A DNA stretch of 11,738 nucleotides from DASXAQ01 sp036406615. Lineage in GTDB: Bacteria > Actinomycetota > UBA4738. Position numbers and translations under genes: made by a program. Below are positions 7,880 to 11,738 of the stretch, one piece after another. The notes under the pieces were generated by a model, which was not told the DNA's origin, searched no databases, and saw only the letters and a list, made by a program, of their open reading frames with translations. The stretch is from positions 1-11,738 of the forward strand of contig DASXAQ010000073.1 in assembly GCA_036406615.1 (NCBI GenBank). Direction: 5' to 3'. Position 1 is the first letter of the stretch. Each line of letters opens with the position of its first letter.

Positions 7880-8949
7880 CGGCGCTGCTGCGGCGGGTCG
7901 ACGACTTCGAGGAAGGCGCCCTTCGCGCGCTGCGGCCCGATGTCGCGGCGTTCTTCGCGGGCGGCGCCGGCGACGAGTGGACGATGGCGGAGAACCGGCG
8001 CGCGTTCGATCGGTGGGTCCTGAGGCCGAGGGTGCTGCGCGGCGTCGGCGAGGCCGATCCATCCACGACGGTGATCGGCGAACCGATGCCGTTCCCGATC
8101 GCGATCGCGCCCACGGCGTTTCACCGGCTGGCACACCCCGACGGCGAGCTGGCCACCGCGCGCGCCGCCGCCGCCACCGGCGCGACGATGATCGTGTCCA
8201 CCATGTCCTCGGTCAGCCTCGAGGACGTCGCCGCGTGCGGACCCCCGCGCTGGTTCCAGCTGTACGTGCACCGTGACCGTGAGCTGACGGCCGACCTGGT
8301 CGCCCGCGCGCAGGCTGCGGGATACACCGCCCTCGTGCTCACGGTGGACGCGCCGCGGCTCGGGCGGCGCGAGCGTGACGAAGCCACCGGGTTCGAGCTG
8401 CCGCCCGAGGTCGGCATGGCGAACGTCGAGCACTGGCTCGCGCCGGGGACGCCCGGGACGAGCACCCGGCTGTCGTACTTCGCCACCCAGATCGACCCGA
8501 ACCTCACGTGGGACGACGTCGCGTGGCTTCGAACGCTGTCGCCGCTGCCCATCGTGATCAAGGGCGTCATGACCGCGGAAGATGCGACGATCGCGGCGGA
8601 CGCGGGCGTGGCCGCGCTGGTGGTCTCCAACCACGGCGGACGCCAGCTGGACGGCGCCGGCGCGACGCTCGACGCCCTGCCCGAGGTGGTCGGCGCGGCG
8701 GCCGGCCGGCTCGACGTGCTGGTCGACGGCGGGGTCAGGCGCGGGCAGCACGTGCTGAAGGCGCTCGGGCTGGGTGCGGCGGCGGTGCTGGTGGGGCGGG
8801 CGCCGTTGTGGGGGCTGGCGGTGGACGGCGAGGCGGGGGTTCGCCGGGTGCTGGAGATCCTCCGGGACGAATTCGTGCTGGCCATGTCCCTGGCGGGGGT
8901 TCGATCCGTCGGAGAAATCGAGCCGTCGATGGTTTCCCGGGCCCCCTGA
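7876..8949 (+). CDS. FMN-dependent 2-hydroxy-acid oxidase (HAO/glycolate oxidase/lactate oxidase family)
   Basis: 357-aa TIM-barrel flavoenzyme, full length for the family, similar throughout to animal HAO1 and plant glycolate oxidase. It oxidises an L-2-hydroxy acid (glycolate, lactate or similar) to the 2-oxo acid, usually with O2 giving H2O2. Visible motifs are GGAGDEWTMAENRRAF (29-44), APTAFHRLAHPDGELATARA, WFQLYVHRD (Y130), LTVDAPRLGRRERD, LPIVIKGVMTAEDA, VSNHGGRQLDG and DGGVRRGQHVLKALGLGA. The catalytic base is H253, with R256 binding the substrate carboxylate. Two pocket positions differ from glycolate oxidases: the usual YY of YDYYxSGA is FF (F26, F27), and the Trp of SSWATSS is Met110, so the substrate may not be glycolate. 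The GTG start overlaps the glucosidase stop (GTGA), with no clear ribosome site, suggesting translational coupling. The neighbouring glyoxylate aminotransferase supports a glyoxylate-producing or related role. Confidence 0.92.
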   Translation: MTALLRRVDDFEEGALRALRPDVAAFFAGGAGDEWTMAENRRAFDRWVLRPRVLRGVGEADPSTTVIGEPMPFPIAIAPTAFHRLAHPDGELATARAAAATGATMIVSTMSSVSLEDVAACGPPRWFQLYVHRDRELTADLVARAQAAGYTALVLTVDAPRLGRRERDEATGFELPPEVGMANVEHWLAPGTPGTSTRLSYFATQIDPNLTWDDVAWLRTLSPLPIVIKGVMTAEDATIAADAGVAALVVSNHGGRQLDGAGATLDALPEVVGAAAGRLDVLVDGGVRRGQHVLKALGLGAAAVLVGRAPLWGLAVDGEAGVRRVLEILRDEFVLAMSLAGVRSVGEIEPSMVSRAP

Positions 8950-8967
8950 CGGGCCGACATTGATTGG

Positions 8968-10140
8968 GTGAGCTTCGCCACCTCCGAATTCGACGAACTG
9001 CCCGACCCGGCAGACGGCCGTGAGCCGCCGCAGGCGTTCCAGCCGCCCCGGCGCGTGCTGCTGGGGCCAGGCCCGAGCGCCGTCCCGCCGTCCGTGCTCG
9101 AGGCGATGGGACGCCCGATGCTCGGACACCTCGACCCGGCGTTCCTCGGGCTGATGGACGAGGTCCAGGCCATGCTGCGCGCGGCGTTTCGCACCGGCAA
9201 CGACCTGACGTTCCCCGTCTCGGGCAGCGGGAGCGCCGGCATGGAGTGCGCCCTGGCGAACGTGTTGGAGCCCGACGACGTGGCGCTCGTCGCGGTGAGC
9301 GGCGCGTTCGGCGAGCGCATGCGCGAGATCGCCGGTCGGTGCGGCGCGCGCGTCGAGACGATCGGCGGGACGTGGGGTCACCCCGTCGAGCCGGAACAGG
9401 TCGAGGAGGCGCTGCGCGAGCACCCGGGCGCGAAGGCCGTCTGCGCCGTCCACGCCGAGACCTCGGCCGGCGTCTGGCAGCCGCTCGAGGAGATCGGGGA
9501 TCTCTGCCGCTCGTACGGCGCGCTGTTCGTCGTCGATGCGGTGGCCTCGATGGGCGGCATCGAACTGGACGTGGACGCGTGGGGGATCGACGTCTGCTAC
9601 TCGGGAACGCAGAAGTGCCTCTCGGTCCCGCCCGGCCTCGCTCCGATCACGTTCTCTCCCAAAGGTCTGGCCGCGCGGGAGGGCCGCGTGTCCGGGCCGC
9701 CGTCCACGTGGTACCTGGATGCCGCGCTGATCGGCCGATACGTCGGGCGCGAGCGGGTATACCACCACACCGCGCCGGTCTCGATGCTGTACGCGTTGCA
9801 CGAAGGATTGCGGCTGGTGCTGGACGAGGGACTGGAGGCGCGGTGGCTGCGTCACCAGGAGGTCGGCGGCGAACTGCTGCACGCGCTGGTCGAACGCGGG
9901 TTCCAGCCGGTCGCGCCGCCCGGCTACCGCCTGCCCCAGCTCGCGTGCGTCTGGCTCCCCGAGGGAATGGACGACGCCCCCGCCCGACGGCGCCTGCTCG
10001 ACGAGTACGGCATCGAGGTCGGCGGAGGACTCGGCGAGTTCGCGGGGCGCGTGTGGCGCATCGGCGTCATGGGCGCGTCGTGCACCAGCCAGAACGTGGC
10101 GCAGCTCTCGCACGCGCTGGACCAGATCCTCGGGACCTGA
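8968..10140 (+). CDS. Alanine/serine-glyoxylate aminotransferase (class V, PLP-dependent)
   Basis: 390-aa fold-type I aminotransferase resembling human AGXT along its length. It is expected to transfer an amino group from alanine or serine to glyoxylate, giving glycine and pyruvate or hydroxypyruvate. Signatures are LLGPGPSAVPPSVLEAMG near the N-terminus, FPVSGSGSAGMECAL (PLP phosphate region), VVDAVASMGG with D190 for the pyridine nitrogen, YSGTQKCLSVPPG with the Schiff-base lysine K216, YHHTAPVSMLYALHEGL (AGXT has YHHT followed by a similar helix) and the C-terminal GGLGEFAGRVWRIGVMG. The GTG at 8968 is 18 nt after the oxidase stop; no good ribosome site is visible. About 25 residues precede the conserved core, a little like the AGXT N-terminal arm. 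The donor (Ala versus Ser) cannot be fixed from the sequence. Being last in the operon directly behind a hydroxy-acid oxidase strongly suggests that the two act in sequence. Confidence 0.92.
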   Translation: MSFATSEFDELPDPADGREPPQAFQPPRRVLLGPGPSAVPPSVLEAMGRPMLGHLDPAFLGLMDEVQAMLRAAFRTGNDLTFPVSGSGSAGMECALANVLEPDDVALVAVSGAFGERMREIAGRCGARVETIGGTWGHPVEPEQVEEALREHPGAKAVCAVHAETSAGVWQPLEEIGDLCRSYGALFVVDAVASMGGIELDVDAWGIDVCYSGTQKCLSVPPGLAPITFSPKGLAAREGRVSGPPSTWYLDAALIGRYVGRERVYHHTAPVSMLYALHEGLRLVLDEGLEARWLRHQEVGGELLHALVERGFQPVAPPGYRLPQLACVWLPEGMDDAPARRRLLDEYGIEVGGGLGEFAGRVWRIGVMGASCTSQNVAQLSHALDQILGT

Positions 10141-10156
10141 ACCGCGGCGTTGGTTC
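10139..10156. terminator. Possible weak hairpin between convergent genes
   Basis: GAACC at 10139-10143 and GGTTC at 10152-10156 form a 5-bp stem with an 8-base loop. It can extend by one G-U and one C-G pair outward. It sits in the 22-nt gap between the aminotransferase and the convergent hypothetical gene. No T-run follows on either strand, so intrinsic termination is unproven and the match may be chance in GC-rich DNA. Confidence 0.2.
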
Positions 10157-10162
10157 GGTGCG

Positions 10163-10753
10163 CTACGGAAGCGCCGTGCACATCGGGTACGCGCTCACCG
10201 GCGAGCACACGACGACCGAGTACGGGTACGTCGCGGTGTAGGCCTTCGATCCGACGTGGTAGCGAAGCGTGAGGCCGTGTACCCGGAAGATGCCGGCCTT
10301 GGCGACCTTCAGGCCGAAGACGATCTGCAGCTGGATGTCGCTCGCCGTGTACTGGTAGCCGGGGAGCGGGTGCACCATGTAGCCGGCCGGCGGGAACTGC
10401 GGGTCGGACGTGAGGCCGTGTTCGTTCTCCGACTTCGCCAGCACGCGGTAGCCAAGGATCGTGACGCCGTCGGACGGGCTGATCGGCGAAACCGAATCCA
10501 GCACGGCGGGCTGCGAGCCCGTGTACTTCGGCAGCAGGACGGCGAGGCTGATGGGCTCGTTCGGGTCCAGCGACTCCGCCACACCCGCGGCGCTCTGCGG
10601 CACGGCGAGCGGTCCCTGGCCCTTCGGGGGTGCGTCGGTGCTCTGGCTCGCGTGGTGGCTGTGGATGATCGCGATCTCGACCGAGCCCACGAGGATGGCC
10701 GCGAACAGGGCGAGCGCCAGCACGAAGAGCCCCGAGAAATGCCGTCCCCGCAC
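10163..10753 (-). CDS. Membrane-anchored exported protein of unknown function
   Basis: I do not recognise this family. The product is about 196 aa. One N-terminal hydrophobic segment (roughly residues 7-31, LFVLALALFAAILVG then VEIAII) looks like an uncleaved signal anchor. A flexible Pro/Ala/Gln-rich linker (QSTDAPPKGQGPLAVPQ) comes next, then an extracellular domain of about 130 residues rich in Val, Tyr and Pro. Its end, KAYTATYPYSVVVC followed by CTALP, suggests beta strands and two cysteines that could form a disulfide. The N-terminal HIHSHH-like cluster reads IIHSHH. Start choice: a GTG at 10762 extends the frame by 3 codons, but GGGAGG (10768-10763) abuts it. The GTG at 10753 lies 9 nt after that site and is much the better start. 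The gene converges on the aminotransferase and diverges from the PHP gene. A lineage-specific secreted protein with an immunoglobulin-like fold is possible but speculative. Confidence 0.7.
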   Translation of the reverse strand: MRGRHFSGLFVLALALFAAILVGSVEIAIIHSHHASQSTDAPPKGQGPLAVPQSAAGVAESLDPNEPISLAVLLPKYTGSQPAVLDSVSPISPSDGVTILGYRVLAKSENEHGLTSDPQFPPAGYMVHPLPGYQYTASDIQLQIVFGLKVAKAGIFRVHGLTLRYHVGSKAYTATYPYSVVVCSPVSAYPMCTALP

Positions 10754-10762
10754 GACCGTCAC

Positions 10763-10768
10763 CCTCCC
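10763..10768 (-). promoter_or_regulatory. Shine-Dalgarno deciding the start of the hypothetical exported protein
   Basis: On the minus strand GGGAGG (10768 to 10763) is a strong ribosome site. It directly touches the GTG at 10762 but is 9 nt from the GTG at 10753, which makes the latter the likely initiation codon. Confidence 0.6.
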
Positions 10769-10797
10769 GCGCGTCGCGTTTCGTTCGATCGACCGAT

Positions 10798-10803
10798 GGA
10801 GGA
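10798..10803 (+). promoter_or_regulatory. Shine-Dalgarno for the PHP-domain gene
   Basis: GGAGGA sits 9 nt upstream of the GTG at 10813, while the in-frame ATG at 10834 has no purine-rich site at a suitable distance. This supports the upstream GTG start, although both starts leave the metal-binding domain whole. Confidence 0.55.
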
Positions 10804-10812
10804 CCGGAGCTC

Positions 10813-11691
10813 GTGTGGGAACATATCCGGCCCATGTCCGGTATCGACCTGCACGTCCACACCCTTTACTCGGACGGCACGTTCACGCCGCGCCGGGCCT
10901 TCGAGCTGGCCGCGGAGCGCGGCCTCGACGCGATCGCGATCACCGACCACGACACCGTGGACGGCCTGTCCGAGGCGGCGGCCGCGTCGGGGGAGCTCGG
11001 CGTCGAGCTGGTACCGGGGATCGAGTTCTCCGCCGTGTACAACGGCGAGGGCGTGCATGTGCTCTGCTACTACATGGACGCCGCCGACCCCGAGCTGGCC
11101 GCGGAGCTGCGGCGCCTGCGCGAGGACCGGTTCACCCGGGGCGAGCGGATGGTCGCCAAGCTGCAGGAGCTCGGCTACCCGATCACGTTCGATCGCGTCC
11201 GCGAGATCGCGAAGGGCGGCAACATCGTGCGCCCCCACGTGGCCGAGGCGCTGGCCGAGGCCGGGATCGTGCCGACGGTCAAGGACGCGTTCACCGAGGA
11301 GTTCATCGGGTCGAACGGCCGCGCCTACGTCGAGAAACACGCCCTGCGTCCCGTCGATGCCCTCCGGCTGATCCACGCCGCCGGCGGCGTGTGCGTGCTG
11401 GCGCACCCCGGCACGTTCCGAGAGACGAACCCGGTCCCGGAGTCGCTGATCGAGGAGATGGCCGCCGCCGGCCTGGACGGCATCGAGGCGGCGCACCCCG
11501 AGCACACGCCCGAGGTCGAAGCGCGATACGTCGCCGACGCCGAGCGGCTGGGGCTGTTCTGGACCGGCGCCTCGGACTGCCACGGCGACCGGTACGATCC
11601 CGTGCGGCTCGGCTCGCGGACGACGCCGCCCGAGCAGTTCGAACGGCTGCGGGCCCGCGCGGAAGAGCTGAAGGCCGGCGCGGCGCGGTAA
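10813..11691 (+). CDS. PHP-domain phosphoesterase (3',5'-nucleoside bisphosphate phosphatase / RNase AM-like)
   Basis: 292-aa PHP-family metal-dependent phosphoesterase of the COG0613/YciV (RNase AM) type; the E. coli protein is about the same length. Metal ligands are all present: HVH at 14-16 with D21 (HVHTLYSDGT), TDHDT (D45, H46), PGIEFSA (E71), RPHVAEAL (H142), LAHPGT (H198) and SDCHGD (D255, H257). This set is typical of the trinuclear PHP active site. Family members remove the 3'-phosphate from 3',5'-nucleoside bisphosphates and trim 5' ends of RNAs or short oligonucleotides in the cytosol. The GTG at 10813 has a good ribosome site; ATG at 10834 would shorten the protein by 7 residues. 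The gene is divergent from the hypothetical exported protein with only about 50-60 nt between starts, so the promoters must be packed together. No functional link with the glycolate genes is evident. Confidence 0.9.
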   Translation: MWEHIRPMSGIDLHVHTLYSDGTFTPRRAFELAAERGLDAIAITDHDTVDGLSEAAAASGELGVELVPGIEFSAVYNGEGVHVLCYYMDAADPELAAELRRLREDRFTRGERMVAKLQELGYPITFDRVREIAKGGNIVRPHVAEALAEAGIVPTVKDAFTEEFIGSNGRAYVEKHALRPVDALRLIHAAGGVCVLAHPGTFRETNPVPESLIEEMAAAGLDGIEAAHPEHTPEVEARYVADAERLGLFWTGASDCHGDRYDPVRLGSRTTPPEQFERLRARAEELKAGAAR

Positions 11692-11697
11692 CCGCGC
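11683..11697. repeat. 7-bp inverted repeat over the PHP gene stop codon
   Basis: GCGCGGT-A-ACCGCGC is a perfect dyad with one central base that includes the TAA stop. With a single-base centre it cannot fold as drawn without opening inner pairs, and no T-tract follows, so I do not call a terminator. It could be a protein-binding dyad or chance. Confidence 0.3.
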
Positions 11698-11698
11698 G

Positions 11699-11738
11699 AT
11701 GTCCATGCCCGGGGTCTCCGGCAACGGCCACCGGCCAG
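11699..11738 (+). CDS. Possible start of a further gene (3'-truncated by window edge)
   Basis: An ATG 7 nt after the PHP stop opens a frame that stays open for the last 13 codons (MSMPGVSGNG...), with a second in-frame ATG at 11705. The close spacing would suit an operon partner of the PHP gene. The stretch is far too short to identify, there is no clear ribosome site, and an open frame this short is expected by chance. Confidence 0.25.
   Translation, partial: MSMPGVSGNGHRP

Noticed and set aside
5612..8134. Very long minus-strand open frame (about 840 codons) opposite the glucosidase gene
   Set aside because: Its product is dominated by Arg, Pro, His and Gln, with no domain signal, and it lies opposite plus-strand genes with clear family motifs. 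In DNA of this GC content stop codons are rare, and such antisense frames are expected.
8832..8903. Exact 12-base direct repeat GGCGGGGGTTCG, 60 bases apart
   Set aside because: Both copies lie inside the oxidase gene in the same frame and encode part of an AGVR motif occurring twice in the C-terminal helices, so codon use explains them.
7579..10113. Second long minus-strand frame (about 844 codons) opposite the oxidase and aminotransferase genes
   Set aside because: It has the same Arg/His/Pro-rich low-complexity look and complements two well-supported enzymes. It is a shadow of their codon pattern.
1..11738. CRISPR array, tRNA, rRNA, insertion sequence, phage or defence system
   Set aside because: No regular repeat-spacer pattern, transposase, integrase, terminal inverted repeat or RNA gene was seen on reading both strands. 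The gene content is metabolic.

Overview
The window is very GC-rich (around 70% by eye). It has tightly packed genes, many GTG starts, stop/start overlaps and long spurious antisense frames. This fits a high-GC Gram-positive, most likely a deep-branching soil Actinomycetota or possibly a Chloroflexota-type bacterium. That assignment is an inference from composition and gene style, because no taxonomic marker is present. I see no tRNA, rRNA, CRISPR array, insertion sequence or phage gene.

Layout. (1) Positions 1-3639, + strand: a glcD-glcE-glcF operon, with glcD cut off at its 5' end by the window edge. It encodes the flavin and iron-sulfur subunits of a membrane-associated glycolate dehydrogenase. 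(2) Positions 3650-4678, - strand: a secreted seven-bladed beta-propeller of the virginiamycin B lyase (Vgb)-like type, convergent with glcF. (3) Positions 4770-10140, + strand: a compact four-gene run. It holds an EamA/DMT-type transporter, an amylo-alpha-1,6-glucosidase-like protein, an FMN-dependent 2-hydroxy-acid oxidase and an alanine/serine-glyoxylate aminotransferase. The first three genes are joined by GTGA stop/start overlaps and the fourth follows after 18 nt. (4) Positions 10163-10753, - strand: an unrecognised membrane-anchored exported protein. (5) Positions 10813-11691, + strand: a PHP-domain phosphoesterase of the 3',5'-nucleoside bisphosphate phosphatase / RNase AM type. A possible further gene starts at 11699.

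The unifying theme is glycolate/glyoxylate metabolism. GlcDEF would oxidise glycolate to glyoxylate and pass electrons to the respiratory chain. The FMN oxidase could do the same reaction, or one on a related 2-hydroxy acid, using O2. The aminotransferase would convert glyoxylate to glycine. The oxidase/aminotransferase pair is the bacterial counterpart of the peroxisomal HAO1/AGXT pair of animals and of the glycolate oxidase / glyoxylate aminotransferase steps of plant photorespiration. Why a glycogen-debranching-type glucosidase and a DMT transporter share this operon is not clear from the sequence.

I found no convincing novel mobile or defence system. The points most worth a second look are the doubled glycolate-oxidising capacity, the altered substrate pocket of the FMN oxidase, the missing catalytic histidines in the Vgb-like propeller, and the unrecognised exported protein.
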